Assembly (NCBI GenBank): GCA_013298595.1
Contig: JAAFIG010000038.1
Span: 1 to 47,021, forward strand
DNA: 47,021 nt
Reading direction: 5' to 3'
DNA from: Deinococcales bacterium
GTDB taxonomy: Bacteria; Deinococcota; Deinococci; Deinococcales; JAAFIG01
The notes under the pieces are model-generated. The model saw only the letters and a list, made by a program, of their open reading frames with translations, was not told the DNA's origin and did no database searches. The position numbers were made by a program, and so were the translations under genes. Positions within the stretch are counted from its first letter, which is position 1. The number at the start of each line of letters is the position of its first letter. Positions 25,560 to 34,608 of this stretch are shown here, piece by piece.

Positions 25560-27593
25560 GTGAATCAACGCTTCAAAATCGAATCTGAATTTACTGCCAA
25601 AGGCGACCAACCTAAAGCCATTGAACAAATGGTAGAAGGACTTGAGAGTGGTTACCGCTTTCAAACACTGTTAGGGGCGACAGGTACTGGAAAGACATAT
25701 TCCGTAGCACGCGTGATAGAGCAACTTCAGCGACCTGCTTTAATTATTGCACCAAATAAGATTCTAACCGCGCAATTGGCTGGTGAGTTCCGCGATTTTT
25801 TTCCCAATAACGCCGTCGAGTTTTTTGTTTCCTATTACGATTACTACCAACCCGAAGCCTATGTGCCCGGCAAAGATTTATTTATCGAAAAAGATTCCGC
25901 TGTTAACCAAGAAATCGAACGCCTTCGCCACAGCACCACGCGCAGCTTATTAACTCGCCGTGATGTGATCGTGGTTGCCAGTGTCTCCTGCATTTACGGC
26001 TTAGGTAACCCTGAAGAATACAAGAAGATGAACTTGTACCTCGAGAAAGGTAAACCTATTGCCAGAGATGCGATTCTCGAGCGATTGGTACAAATTCAGT
26101 ACGAACGCAACGACATCGAATTGTTACCGGGACGTTTTCGTGCCAAAGGCGATACGCTCGAGATTTGGTGTAGTTACGATGAGCACCCAATGCGAATTCA
26201 ACTCTGGGGCGATGATCTCGAGCAAATCCAAGTGGTCAATTTATTAACGGGCGAGATTCTCAAAGATCTCGAGTCGACAATTGTTTACCCAGCCAAGCAT
26301 TACGTGACCGAACAAGGCAATATTGATGCAGCTCTCGCAGGAATCGAATCAGAACTTGCTGGTCAACTCGAGTATTTTAACAGCGTTGGTAAGTTGCTCG
26401 AGGCACAACGGATTAAGGAACGCACCTTGTACGACCTCGAGATGATGCGAGTGCTCGGGTATTGCAGTGGTATCGAAAATTACTCGAGGCACATAGATGG
26501 TCGTCAACCGGGCGAGCGCCCTTATACTTTGCTGGATTACTTCCCAGATGATTTTGTGACTTTTTTAGACGAAAGCCATATTTCTCACAGCCAAATTGGT
26601 GGGATGTATAAAGGCGATTATGCTCGCAAAAAAACCCTGTCCGATTATGGGTTTAGATTGCCCAGTTGCTTAGATAATCGCCCATTAAAAACCGAGGAAT
26701 TCTACGAAAAAGTTGGACAAGTGGTCTATGTTTCTGCCACCCCAGCCGAATATGAACGTACCATCTCAAGCCAAATTGTCGATCAAGTGATTCGCCCGAC
26801 AGGTTTGATAGATCCAAAAATCGAGATACGCCCGACACTTGGACAAGTGGATGATTTGGTTGGTCGAATCCGTGCTCGAGCCGATAAAGACGAACGGGTA
26901 CTTGTTACTACGTTAACCAAACGCATGTCCGAGGATTTAACCGAGTATTTCTTGTCGCACAACATCAAAGCACGGTACTTGCACTCGGAAATAGACACCA
27001 TGGAACGCCAAGAAATCATCCGCGATCTTCGCCTTGGACATTTTGATGTGCTGGTTGGTATTAACTTGCTGCGCGAAGGCTTAGATTTACCCGAAGTCAG
27101 CTTAGTTGCCATTCTTGATGCCGATAAACCAGGGTTCTTACGCTCCGAACGCAGCTTAATTCAAACCATCGGACGTGCCGCTCGTAACGTCAACGGCGAA
27201 GTGATTCTGTATGGCGATGGTATGACGCCCGCTATGCAATTTGCTATTTCGGAAACCAATCGGCGTAGAGCTTTACAAGAAGCCTATAACTTTGAAAATA
27301 ACATCACCCCAACCACCATTAGCAAAAGCATTCGCAAAGTGATTCGCGGCGAAGAAAACATCGAAGAAACCGCTCCAATCAGCGAAATCGGACTGAGCAA
27401 AGACGACATCCTCAGCGCCATCACCGATCTCGAGTTAGATATGTGGCAAGCCTCCGAAGCGATGGATTTTGAAAAAGCTGCCAGTATGCGCGACCAGATC
27501 AGACAACTCGAGGCAAAATTATCAGGGCAAGAAGTGAAAACCGTCAATATTCCAGGGGGCAAACCACAGAAACGCTCGAGAGGCAGAAGGTAA
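25560..27593 (+). CDS. uvrB: Excinuclease ABC subunit B
   Basis: A full-length 677-residue UvrB, the damage-verifying helicase-like subunit of nucleotide excision repair. Walker A GATGTGKT is at residues 39-46, the beta-hairpin region shows [12 protein letters not shown], the helicase motifs include FLDESH and GRAARN, and a C-terminal UVR motif ([20 protein letters not shown]) contacts UvrC. The start is GTG with GGAGG four bases upstream. Ten of its eleven Leu-Glu pairs are written CTC GAG. It is a single gene, with the DUF433 pair starting 50 bp downstream from its own promoter. Confidence 0.98.
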   Translation: MNQRFKIESEFTAKGDQPKAIEQMVEGLESGYRFQTLLGATGTGKTYSVARVIEQLQRPALIIAPNKILTAQLAGEFRDFFPNNAVEFFVSYYDYYQPEAYVPGKDLFIEKDSAVNQEIERLRHSTTRSLLTRRDVIVVASVSCIYGLGNPEEYKKMNLYLEKGKPIARDAILERLVQIQYERNDIELLPGRFRAKGDTLEIWCSYDEHPMRIQLWGDDLEQIQVVNLLTGEILKDLESTIVYPAKHYVTEQGNIDAALAGIESELAGQLEYFNSVGKLLEAQRIKERTLYDLEMMRVLGYCSGIENYSRHIDGRQPGERPYTLLDYFPDDFVTFLDESHISHSQIGGMYKGDYARKKTLSDYGFRLPSCLDNRPLKTEEFYEKVGQVVYVSATPAEYERTISSQIVDQVIRPTGLIDPKIEIRPTLGQVDDLVGRIRARADKDERVLVTTLTKRMSEDLTEYFLSHNIKARYLHSEIDTMERQEIIRDLRLGHFDVLVGINLLREGLDLPEVSLVAILDADKPGFLRSERSLIQTIGRAARNVNGEVILYGDGMTPAMQFAISETNRRRALQEAYNFENNITPTTISKSIRKVIRGEENIEETAPISEIGLSKDDILSAITDLELDMWQASEAMDFEKAASMRDQIRQLEAKLSGQEVKTVNIPGGKPQKRSRGRR

Positions 27594-27631
27594 ATCATGA
27601 AAAAACAACACTATAAATGACCCCAATACCG

Positions 27632-27637
27632 TATAAT
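27632..27637 (+). promoter_or_regulatory. -10 box of a leaderless promoter for the DUF433 gene
   Basis: A perfect TATAAT lies six bases before the ATG at 27644, with no room for a Shine-Dalgarno sequence. Confidence 0.6.
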
Positions 27638-27643
27638 TCTTTT

Positions 27644-27985
27644 ATGACTATGGTACTAGAAACCACAACCGCTGTACCGCTCAGACACGATCAGGGTGGC
27701 GCAGTGCGTGTTGGTCAAACACGAGTAACCTTGAATACGGTCATTTATGCTTGGCAACAAGGCAATAGTGCTGAAGAAATCCTCGAGCAATATCCTGCAT
27801 TAAACTTAGCTGATATTCACGCAGTACTCGCATGGGCATTACGCAATCCTGAAACAATCAAGACTTATATGCAAGGTTGCGCTGAACAAGAAGCACAAGC
27901 AATTCGACAACTTGAAGTAGACCCTAAAGTTCAAGCCTTTCATGCTCTTTTACGAGAAAGAATCAAAGCTAAAGGGTTACGTTGA
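27644..27985 (+). CDS. DUF433 antitoxin-like protein
   Basis: A 113-residue DUF433 protein: GGAVRVGQTRVTLNTVIYAWQQGNSAEEILEQYP followed by LADIHAVLAWALRNPE forms the small winged-helix of the family (given in parts). DUF433 proteins pair with DUF5615 PIN-like proteins and are taken to be the antitoxin and autoregulator. The start was set at the ATG just after a TATAAT box. It overlaps the next gene by four bases. Confidence 0.85.
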   Translation: MTMVLETTTAVPLRHDQGGAVRVGQTRVTLNTVIYAWQQGNSAEEILEQYPALNLADIHAVLAWALRNPETIKTYMQGCAEQEAQAIRQLEVDPKVQAFHALLRERIKAKGLR

Positions 27986-28329
27986 AATTTGCTGCCGATG
28001 AAAATCTGAACAATCGGATTTTACGTGGACTTAAACGCATATACCCAAATTTAGATATTTTACGAATCCAAGATACCGAAATAGTCCATGGCGATGACCC
28101 AACTGTACTGCATTGGTGCGATTTAGAAAATCGAATATTGCTCAGCCATGACTTTGAAACCACACCAATGTTTGCGTATGCCCGAATAAAAACAGGTTCT
28201 CGAGTTGCAGGAATTATCATGATTCCTAAAACACTCAGTATCGGTGCGGCAATTACAGAATTAAGTGTTGTCATTGAATTCATGAGCCTAGAAGATTGGA
28301 CAAATCGCTTGCAGTATTTACCAATTTAG
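27982..28329 (+). CDS. DUF5615 PIN-like toxin candidate
   Basis: A 115-residue DUF5615 (Mut7-C/PIN-like) protein beginning FAADENLNNRILRGL with the conserved acidic pair, then IQDTE, DxxVLHWCDLENRILLSHDFET and a late DD/ED region (EFMSLEDW). The fold is related to PIN ribonucleases, so RNA cleavage is the expected activity, held off by the DUF433 partner. The start is TTG, inside the stop of the upstream gene, so translation is coupled. Confidence 0.82.
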   Translation: MKFAADENLNNRILRGLKRIYPNLDILRIQDTEIVHGDDPTVLHWCDLENRILLSHDFETTPMFAYARIKTGSRVAGIIMIPKTLSIGAAITELSVVIEFMSLEDWTNRLQYLPI

Positions 28330-28417
28330 AAACTTGAGCTAACACAAAATACTCGAGTTGAAAGGTTTTGTAAGGCTCGAGTGATAAGCCATTTCGCCCC
28401 ATTTACAGTTATTGCAG

Positions 28418-28423
28418 TACAAT
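28418..28423 (+). promoter_or_regulatory. -10 box of a leaderless promoter for the GGDEF gene
   Basis: TACAAT lies seven bases before the GTG at 28431 with no Shine-Dalgarno sequence. Confidence 0.5.
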
Positions 28424-28430
28424 CTGAGCT

Positions 28431-29762
28431 GTGGAGAATCATGTACCAACACCTGAGCTGGCTTTTCAAGCCTTAGAAGCATTAGGCGTTGGAGCATTAC
28501 TACTTAACCACGAAAACATTGTGGTGTATGCCAATCAGGCTTTACTCGAAATGAGCGAACACACTTCTTGTATTGGTTTAACTCGAGAAACGTTGCTTTT
28601 GCCACCCGAAGATAAAACCACTGGCTGGCATCAATTGCGTACAGCCCAAGCACAAGGTATTGCCGTGGAAATTACAGAACGGCAACTGCCTTCTGGTCAT
28701 CAAATCATCACTGTTAGCAACGCTGTTGCCCGTTATCGCCGAGAACGATTAACTCGAGTCTTAGAACAAATTGCTCATGCCTTAAACAGCCTCGAGCCAG
28801 ATAGCACCAGTTTGTACCGAGCCATTCATCGGGCTTTACAAAGTGTCATGGATGCCCGAAATTTTTATATTGCCTTATGCGAACCAGCCCCTGACACATT
28901 TAGTTTCCCATACATGAGTGATGTGTACCAAGAATTTCGCTTAGAAAACTTGTACTTACCTGATAGTTTAACCGCGTATTTAGCACAATCGGCTCGAGCA
29001 CAACTGATTTCTGGGCTTGAATTTGAAAACTTTATTAAGTCTAACAAAATGAAGTTATATGGCACACTTCATACAAGTTTAATTGGTACACCTTTGCGTG
29101 TTGGTGAGGAAACCGTTGGTGTAATGACTTTACAGAGTTACGATCAACAAAGTTACAGCATTTACGATTTGCAATTACTTGAAGCTGCGGCGGCTTCGAT
29201 TAGCATTTTTATTCAAGCCAAACGAGTAGAACAGCTTTCGATGGCAGCCCGCTTTGATGCTTTGACAGGATTGCATAATCGTCGAAGTTTCGAGCAGCAC
29301 TTAGCCATGTGTTTTAGCAATAAACAACACCCTGATTTTGCCGTAGCATTTATAGACTTAGATGGTTTTAAGTCAGTCAATGATAACTTTGGGCATCAAC
29401 AAGGCGACTCTCTCTTAAAAATTGTCGCCGAGCATTTAGAAGAATTTGCTCGTCAAGGAGACATCGTGGCGCGTTTAGGCGGCGATGAATTTGCCATACT
29501 GCTTCACAATGTGCAATCTACTGCCGATGCTCAAAAAATTGGTCAGCGCCTAATTGAACAATTCCAAAAACCATTGCAAATAAAACAAACCGAAGTCACC
29601 ATTGGTTTGAGCGTTGGAATTGCAAAATTTGCAGCTGACCCAAGCATAGATGCTTTATTACACCGAGCCGATGATGCCATGTACCAAGCTAAACGAGCTG
29701 GTGGATTCCGTTGTGTTATTTCCACACAGTCTGAAGCCCCAAGCACAGTTATTGGACTATAA
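28431..29762 (+). CDS. Diguanylate cyclase with PAS-like and GAF sensor domains
   Basis: A 443-residue soluble signalling protein. The N-terminus (about 1-110) looks like a PAS domain (VVYANQALLEMS), the middle (about 115-255) a GAF domain, and the C-terminus (about 270-430) a GGDEF domain with the intact signature RLGGDEFAILL at residues 348-358. The product-inhibition I-site RxxD is present as RQGD (341-344), five residues before GGDEF. It should make cyclic di-GMP from GTP, limited by product feedback. There is no EAL or HD-GYP domain and no PilZ gene nearby. Confidence 0.92.
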   Translation: MENHVPTPELAFQALEALGVGALLLNHENIVVYANQALLEMSEHTSCIGLTRETLLLPPEDKTTGWHQLRTAQAQGIAVEITERQLPSGHQIITVSNAVARYRRERLTRVLEQIAHALNSLEPDSTSLYRAIHRALQSVMDARNFYIALCEPAPDTFSFPYMSDVYQEFRLENLYLPDSLTAYLAQSARAQLISGLEFENFIKSNKMKLYGTLHTSLIGTPLRVGEETVGVMTLQSYDQQSYSIYDLQLLEAAAASISIFIQAKRVEQLSMAARFDALTGLHNRRSFEQHLAMCFSNKQHPDFAVAFIDLDGFKSVNDNFGHQQGDSLLKIVAEHLEEFARQGDIVARLGGDEFAILLHNVQSTADAQKIGQRLIEQFQKPLQIKQTEVTIGLSVGIAKFAADPSIDALLHRADDAMYQAKRAGGFRCVISTQSEAPSTVIGL

Positions 29763-29925
29763 AAAACAGCGCACCGTGATTCAGATAGTTAGTCTAGGAT
29801 TAAGGATTCATCACGGTTCAAAATACTAATGTTCGAGATGATTTTCGGCGCAACTACTTTAACAAAGTACTTGTAGGTACACCTCAGTTTCTCCAGTGCA
29901 AAATGCTGGTAAACTCGAGAAATCT
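29763..29925. other. Intergenic region after the GGDEF gene, with a long-loop hairpin
   Basis: ACCGTGAT at 29773-29780 pairs with ATCACGGT at 29810-29817 across a loop of about 29 bases. There is no T tract, so it is not an obvious terminator. Nothing else is recognised here. Confidence 0.3.
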
Positions 29926-30413
29926 ATGGCAGTTGATTTTGCGGAACTTGCTACCCAACGGCTTTGGATGCTATTCACAGTTGGAGTGCGGAGTTTGCAA
30001 GTTTCGATCAGCGCTTAGATGATTTGTATTTTGAGCTGACTATTCTAGCTAAACCTCAGTTGTGGTTAAAGTTATTTGCGAAATTGAATGTAAAAATTTC
30101 GCCTAATACATTGAAACAGGGAGGGTACAAGCGCGAGTAGCCCGTCAGGTGCTATCTTACGAGCAAGAAGACCCTCCCCTACATAAAAATTCGTGATTTT
30201 ATCTCGTAGGGGCGACCCTTGTGGTCGCCCTGTTCTTATCCGCAACTGACGTTAGCTAAGCATCTCGAGGTGGCAAAATTTACGGCTCAGGTGTTCGTGG
30301 TTTGGGCTGGCGATAATTGGTCTGAGCCTGCTGTGTTGAAAAATATCAAGGAAGAGTTGCATCGTTTAGCTTTGGAATCATTGCTTTGCCATATCAATGG
30401 CACACTAAACTGA
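29926..30413 (+). pseudogene. Broken hypothetical gene interrupted by a GC-rich repeat
   Basis: An ATG at 29926 opens MAVDFAELATQRL; after a frameshift near 29963 the chain continues DAIHSWSAEFASFDQRLDDLYFELTILAKPQLWLKLFAKLNVKISPNT (given as one region, about 29968-30113). A repeat element (30119-30232) then interrupts it, and a further frame ending at 30413 (LEVAKFTAQVFVVWAGDNWSEPAVLKN, in parts) looks like the C-terminus. The protein family is not recognised. The call depends on these pieces belonging together. Confidence 0.5.
30119..30232. repeat. GC-rich palindromic repeat element inside the broken gene
   Basis: It begins with GGGAGGGT, which pairs with ACCCTCCC near 30171-30178, and ends with a perfect 8-bp hairpin GGGCGACC / GGTCGCCC (30210-30230) opening with GTAGGGGCG. 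The same opening is found at 10767, 40090 and, reversed, 46878. Confidence 0.6.
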
Positions 30414-30432
30414 ATTTCTCGAGCCAAAAAAA

Positions 30433-30455
30433 GGAGCAAAGGCTGGCTTTGCTCC
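30433..30455 (-). terminator. Terminator after mglA
   Basis: A perfect 9-bp stem GGAGCAAAG / CTTTGCTCC with a 5-base loop. On the minus strand it is followed by seven T residues. It lies just downstream of the mglA stop. Confidence 0.85.
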
Positions 30456-30474
30456 TTTTACCTCATCTCGAGGG

Positions 30475-31065
30475 TTATTTACTTTTGGCTAATCGCTCAA
30501 GTACCAGTTTTGATACAGCGCGGAGGGTTTCAAATACGCCGCCGCCAATGTGTGCTGAACCTTCAAAGCATTGGAATTGACTGGTTGGGTCTACTACAGC
30601 TTGGAGCATATCCATTGGCATGGCATCTGGTAAGTCGCGTTTGTTGAATTGAATCACCATGGGGATTTCATCTAAGCTGAGGTTGTACTCTTGTAAGTTC
30701 TCGCGTAGGTTACGCATACTTTCGGCATTGGCACGCAGACGATTTGGGGCGCTGTCAGCAACAAAAATAATGCCATCCACACCGCGTAGAATCAGTTTGC
30801 GGCTGGCGTTGTAAAAAACTTGTCCGGGTACAGTGTACAAATGAAAACGGGTTTTGAAACCTTGGACTGTACCAAGGTCTATGGGCAAGAAATCAAAGAA
30901 AAGGGTGCGTTCGTCTTCGGTGGCAAGCGAAACCATTTCGCCTTTGACACCTTCAGGGACTTGCTTATAAATCCATTTGAGATTGGTGGTTTTACCAGCA
31001 ACGCCAGGTCCGTAGTACACGATTTTACAATTGATTTCTCGAGCGGCAAAATTAATCGTACTCAC
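30475..31065 (-). CDS. mglA: MglA-type Ras-like small GTPase
   Basis: A 196-residue GTPase of the bacterial MglA group, close to the Thermus protein. The P-loop is GPGVAGKT (19-26), switch 2 carries TVPG (78-81) in place of the usual DxxG, and the guanine motif is NKRD (141-144). MglA-GTP marks a cell pole and controls motility machinery such as type IV pili or gliding complexes. The start is GTG with AAGGAT upstream. The gene follows mglB by nine bases and ends at a strong terminator. Confidence 0.95.
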   Translation of the reverse strand: MSTINFAAREINCKIVYYGPGVAGKTTNLKWIYKQVPEGVKGEMVSLATEDERTLFFDFLPIDLGTVQGFKTRFHLYTVPGQVFYNASRKLILRGVDGIIFVADSAPNRLRANAESMRNLRENLQEYNLSLDEIPMVIQFNKRDLPDAMPMDMLQAVVDPTSQFQCFEGSAHIGGGVFETLRAVSKLVLERLAKSK

Positions 31066-31074
31066 AATTTATCC

Positions 31075-31572
31075 TTAATTTGTCTTAAATAGGTCATCGA
31101 GTAACGCTCCGACTCCCGAGGCGAAATCCGCACCTAATGCCATATCCATAGCAGGCATTGGCTCGAGGTGTTCTATGATATGCGAAATATCTTTAATCGC
31201 GGTTTTAGCATACAACTTAACCCGTCCAATTGGCGCTGTTTCATCAAAAATGACCACCAATAAGGCTTCGGATTGGACTTCTTCGACGTATAAGCCAATG
31301 CGTTCGCCTTGGTGGACAAGTTCGTTAAACCGCCGTTCGCCAAGCAATTTGGCTAGGGCGCTGGTGGCAGCAGCATTACCTGCAATTAAAGTGGCAATGC
31401 TATCCAAAGCAGGTGGTTTTGGTGCCCATAATGCTTCTTTGTGGGCTAAGACAAAACCTTTTCGGTCGAGCAGCATCGCGTAGCGCACGTGCGCTTTGGT
31501 CAGCAAATCGTCTAGCGATGCCGTAACCTTATTAAACGATTCGCCATACAAGGCGATACTTGGTTCAATCAT
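31075..31572 (-). CDS. mglB: MglB-type Roadblock/LC7 GTPase-activating protein
   Basis: A 165-residue Roadblock/LC7 protein (core about 15-135, with MLLDRKGFVLAHK and ALLVVIFDETAPIGRVKLYAKTAI, given in part) and a C-terminal tail. MglB dimers activate GTP hydrolysis by MglA and set its polar position. The ATG at 31572 was chosen since a TATACT box sits six bases upstream. It is the first gene of the mglBA operon and divergent from the glycosidase-like gene at 31642. Confidence 0.85.
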   Translation of the reverse strand: MIEPSIALYGESFNKVTASLDDLLTKAHVRYAMLLDRKGFVLAHKEALWAPKPPALDSIATLIAGNAAATSALAKLLGERRFNELVHQGERIGLYVEEVQSEALLVVIFDETAPIGRVKLYAKTAIKDISHIIEHLEPMPAMDMALGADFASGVGALLDDLFKTN

Positions 31573-31578
31573 GTCTCG

Positions 31579-31584
31579 AGTATA
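31579..31584 (-). promoter_or_regulatory. -10 box of a leaderless promoter for mglB
   Basis: On the minus strand TATACT lies six bases before the mglB ATG. As at 1987, the last two bases of the box are the first two of a CTCGAG palindrome. Confidence 0.55.
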
Positions 31585-31641
31585 GCAAAGCTGGCAGCGA
31601 TTGTAGGCAAAATCCGACATCAGGCATTACCATAGGTCATA

Positions 31642-33408
31642 ATGCGAATTTTTCTTGCTGTCATCTGTCTTTGCTCGAGTGCCTTAGCTACACCTATTTT
31701 ACTGAGTGACCAGCAACTCGAGCCACCATTAGAATCTCGTGCTGATCTGGATTTAACGCCGCTCGAGAGTGTTTTAGATGAACGCGTACCACTCTCGGCA
31801 TTGGAGCGCTTTGGGGTGGTGGTGCAAACTTCAGGCTTGGATGGACGGATTCGGATGGAGGTTGTGCCAACCGAAGAAATCGTACCACCAATGCCTGTTT
31901 TGTTTGTACAATCCGTACTTGGTTTTAAGAAAGCCGAGGAACCACTTGGTTCGTTTAGGCTCGAGTGGCAACCCGAAAAAGGGTGGGTTAGTCTGTCTGG
32001 TGAGGTTGTAACAGGTTGGAATGCACCTATTCTGCGTGATGGCATCATTTTTGTGCCAATCAAATGCCTTGGAAAATTGGGCTTTGACTTAAATGTACTC
32101 GAGTCTGGAATTCAGGTTCGTTCTACTTTTGCTCAAAACACCTTACCTGTTGGCGGTTTAAACCAAATCCTTGAAATCAAAAGCCAAAAGGGACGTTCCA
32201 GCCGAGTTTCCCTTAGTTTTGCTCGAGCTGCCGAGTTTTTTGTCACTGAAAAAACCACAGCAAAATTTCGTCTCAAATTTGCTAATACTGCCACTCAACC
32301 CAAATTCCAAGCTGTGGGTTCTGAAAGCCTCTCGAGAGTACGGGTGTTGCGCTCAGGCAAAGACGCAATACTCGAAGCAGAAATTCCTTTTGGTGCCACA
32401 CTCGAGGTCAGTGCAAACGGCAAAGAGGTTTTTATTGACACCACAGAAATTGGTTTACCCTTGCCTTTAGTGCCGACTGTGCTACCCACGGGAGTGTCGT
32501 ATACCATCACACCCGTTGGATTAAGCAAACTGCACTTAATTCGCCTCGAGCCGAGTTTATACCGCCCAGAAGTACAAACCGCACCTTGGGGCGGTGCAAA
32601 AAGCATCCTCGAGTATGGCGGCACAACCATTGCTGCTGTTAATGGTGGGTACTTTGACCCAAGCAGTATGCAAGCAGTGGATTTACTGTTTACTGGCAAT
32701 ATCCAAGCCTACTCGAGAGGCAACCGAGCTACCATCGGATTTATAGATAACACCATGCTTTTTGGTATTCCTCGAGCCAGATTGGTACTCAGCATGGGTG
32801 CAACCACTGCCAATATCAATCAGATTCGACCCGTACCGCACCCGCAAAACCTGACATTTTTCATTGGTGATGATTTCGTACCCGTTGGTGGTTTAGGTTT
32901 CACAACTTTTGTGCTGGCAAATGGCAAAATTCTCGAGCGCCGAGATGATGCTTTTGTGCCAAAAACAGGACAAATCACAGTGACATTTAATCCTAAAACC
33001 AATCCGAGTTTTGAACGCAAAGTTGGTGATGATGCCAGTGTCGCCCTGAACTGGTCAGATGCTGCTTGGCAAAACACCAGCAGTGCCATCGCCGCTGGAC
33101 CTCGCTTAATCGCTAATGGCGTTTATGCTGTCAATCCTCAAGCTGAAGGGTTTGACCCAAACAGCGAAATTTGGCGCCCTACTCGACAAATCGGTATTGG
33201 TATGGACACAACAGGCAAGTACGTCCTAGCCATGCTCGAGTTAGCCAGCCCCGAAGATTTTGCTAAAGCCTTATTAGCCCAAGGCTTGCGTGATGCCATT
33301 CGCTTAGACAGCGGCACCAGCGCACAAATGACACTGATGGGAGGCGCAGTTGGCGGACGCATCAGCCGAGCTATTCCAAACGCAATTGTATTCAAAGCTC
33401 GAGAGTAA
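31642..33408 (+). CDS. Exported phosphodiester glycosidase (NAGPA-domain) protein
   Basis: A 588-residue protein with a signal peptide (MRIFLAVICLCSSALA), an N-terminal region with a copper-amine-oxidase-N/AMIN-like beta layout (about 80-250), and a C-terminal NAGPA (DUF2233) domain. The latter shows TTIAAVNGGYFDP, SAIAAGPRLIANG, RQIGIGMDTTGKYVLAML and RDAIRLDSGTSAQMTLMGG. NAGPA enzymes remove N-acetylglucosamine from phosphodiester-linked sugars; in bacteria they act on envelope glycopolymers such as teichoic acid-like chains. A TACCAT eight bases upstream may be a leaderless -10. Divergent from mglB. Confidence 0.85.
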   Translation: MRIFLAVICLCSSALATPILLSDQQLEPPLESRADLDLTPLESVLDERVPLSALERFGVVVQTSGLDGRIRMEVVPTEEIVPPMPVLFVQSVLGFKKAEEPLGSFRLEWQPEKGWVSLSGEVVTGWNAPILRDGIIFVPIKCLGKLGFDLNVLESGIQVRSTFAQNTLPVGGLNQILEIKSQKGRSSRVSLSFARAAEFFVTEKTTAKFRLKFANTATQPKFQAVGSESLSRVRVLRSGKDAILEAEIPFGATLEVSANGKEVFIDTTEIGLPLPLVPTVLPTGVSYTITPVGLSKLHLIRLEPSLYRPEVQTAPWGGAKSILEYGGTTIAAVNGGYFDPSSMQAVDLLFTGNIQAYSRGNRATIGFIDNTMLFGIPRARLVLSMGATTANINQIRPVPHPQNLTFFIGDDFVPVGGLGFTTFVLANGKILERRDDAFVPKTGQITVTFNPKTNPSFERKVGDDASVALNWSDAAWQNTSSAIAAGPRLIANGVYAVNPQAEGFDPNSEIWRPTRQIGIGMDTTGKYVLAMLELASPEDFAKALLAQGLRDAIRLDSGTSAQMTLMGGAVGGRISRAIPNAIVFKARE

Positions 33409-33422
33409 AATAAAGACTTGGT

Positions 33423-34007
33423 TTACTGAAGACTCGAGAACCAATCTATGTTGTCTTCGGGAAACGCCAAACAAGTAGCCAACTGACCTGTTTTAAGAAC
33501 AAACGTGGTGGTGTAACGCGCATCTTCGGGGTCTCGGTACACCTCGAGTTGATGGTTTTGCAAATTCAGAATCCAATACTCTTGGATGCCATCTCGGGCG
33601 TAAATGCTGGCTTTCCAATCACGATCTTTTTGTAAACTCGAGTCAGAAACTTCGATCAACAAATACACATCTTCAGGTTGGCTGTATCGACCTAATGGGC
33701 GATCTTTTCGCACCAATGCGAAATCGGGTTGTGGTCGTCCATCAAGCGGTAAATTGATCGAGTTTTGACAAGAAACCCTGGCTCGAGGGCTGAATTGTAG
33801 AATCAATCGTTCGTTTAAAGCATCTATGTGGTCAACATGTTCGGGTTTCATTTCCTCTATCTCCACCAATCTGCCATCAAGCAACTCCACTCGAGATTCA
33901 TGGTCAATCACACCCGTTTCAATCATCTGATCGAACATTTCGGCAGTCACATGAAACCAGTACGAATCGGTTTGCTTAGCTCTTGGTTTTTCCAGTAAAG
34001 CGGTCAT
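33423..34007 (-). CDS. Uma2-family protein
   Basis: A 194-residue Uma2 (DUF820) protein: RVELLDGRLVEIEEMKPEHVDHI, LPLDGRPQPDFALVRKDRP with the metal-binding Asp, and PEDVYLLIEVSDSSLQKDRDWKASIYARDGIQEYWILNL (in parts) with the E...K catalytic element. The start at 34007 has AGGAG seven bases upstream. It is a close relative of the next gene (same MTALLE start and DWFSSL end), so the two arose by tandem duplication. It converges on the glycosidase-like gene with only 14 bases between. Confidence 0.87.
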   Translation of the reverse strand: MTALLEKPRAKQTDSYWFHVTAEMFDQMIETGVIDHESRVELLDGRLVEIEEMKPEHVDHIDALNERLILQFSPRARVSCQNSINLPLDGRPQPDFALVRKDRPLGRYSQPEDVYLLIEVSDSSLQKDRDWKASIYARDGIQEYWILNLQNHQLEVYRDPEDARYTTTFVLKTGQLATCLAFPEDNIDWFSSLQ

Positions 34008-34015
34008 ACACACTC

Positions 34016-34597
34016 CTACAAACTCGAGAACCAATCTATTTGATCGTTTGGGAAGGCTAAGCAGGTGGCAAGTTGTCCAACCTCGAGAGTAAAACTGGTT
34101 AAGTACCGCTCTTCGGATGGGTTGCGGTAGACCTCGAGTTGCTTGGCTTCAAGATTGAGAATCCAGTATTCACAAACCAGATCTCGTGCGTACAGTGGCA
34201 ATTTAATACTTCGATCACGATGAATCGTTGACTCTGCAACTTCGATCAATAAATAAATGTCTTCGGGGAGCGGCACTCGAGTTCGAGGTACTTCTCGGTG
34301 CGCTAGCACAATGTCGGGGTCTGGTCTGCCATCATGAGGCAATTGAATCGTGCCTTGATTAACCACTATTGCTTGAGTATCAAATTGGTACATCAGGCGT
34401 TTATGTAACTCGAGCAATGCGTAGTAATGTGTCGAATTCACTTCTGGTTTCCTCACAATCTGACCATCGAGTAATTCGACTCGGTCATCAGATGACAAAA
34501 AACCAATTTGCCAGAGTTGATCGAATTGCTCGCCCGAGAATCGCATCAACTCGAGTTGTGCTTGAGGTTTTCTTGGTGATTCAAGCAATGCGGTCAT
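34016..34597 (-). CDS. Uma2-family protein, tandem paralogue
   Basis: A 193-residue Uma2 protein paralogous to the downstream one: RVELLDGQIVRKPEVNSTH, LPHDGRPDPDIVLAHREVP and PEDIYLLIEVAESTIHRDRSIKLPLYARDLVCEYW (in parts). The acidic and Lys residues of the PD-(D/E)xK core are kept. The role of Uma2 proteins is not established. Confidence 0.87.
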   Translation of the reverse strand: MTALLESPRKPQAQLELMRFSGEQFDQLWQIGFLSSDDRVELLDGQIVRKPEVNSTHYYALLELHKRLMYQFDTQAIVVNQGTIQLPHDGRPDPDIVLAHREVPRTRVPLPEDIYLLIEVAESTIHRDRSIKLPLYARDLVCEYWILNLEAKQLEVYRNPSEERYLTSFTLEVGQLATCLAFPNDQIDWFSSL

Positions 34598-34602
34598 GAT
34601 TT

Positions 34603-34608
34603 ATTCTA
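34603..34608 (-). promoter_or_regulatory. -10 box of a possible leaderless promoter for the Uma2 pair
   Basis: On the minus strand TAGAAT lies five bases before the ATG at 34597, just after the stop of the glucosidase gene. Confidence 0.4.

Noticed and set aside
31620-32063. 147-codon minus-strand open frame
   Set aside because: It is antisense to the signal peptide and N-terminus of the exported glycosidase-like protein.
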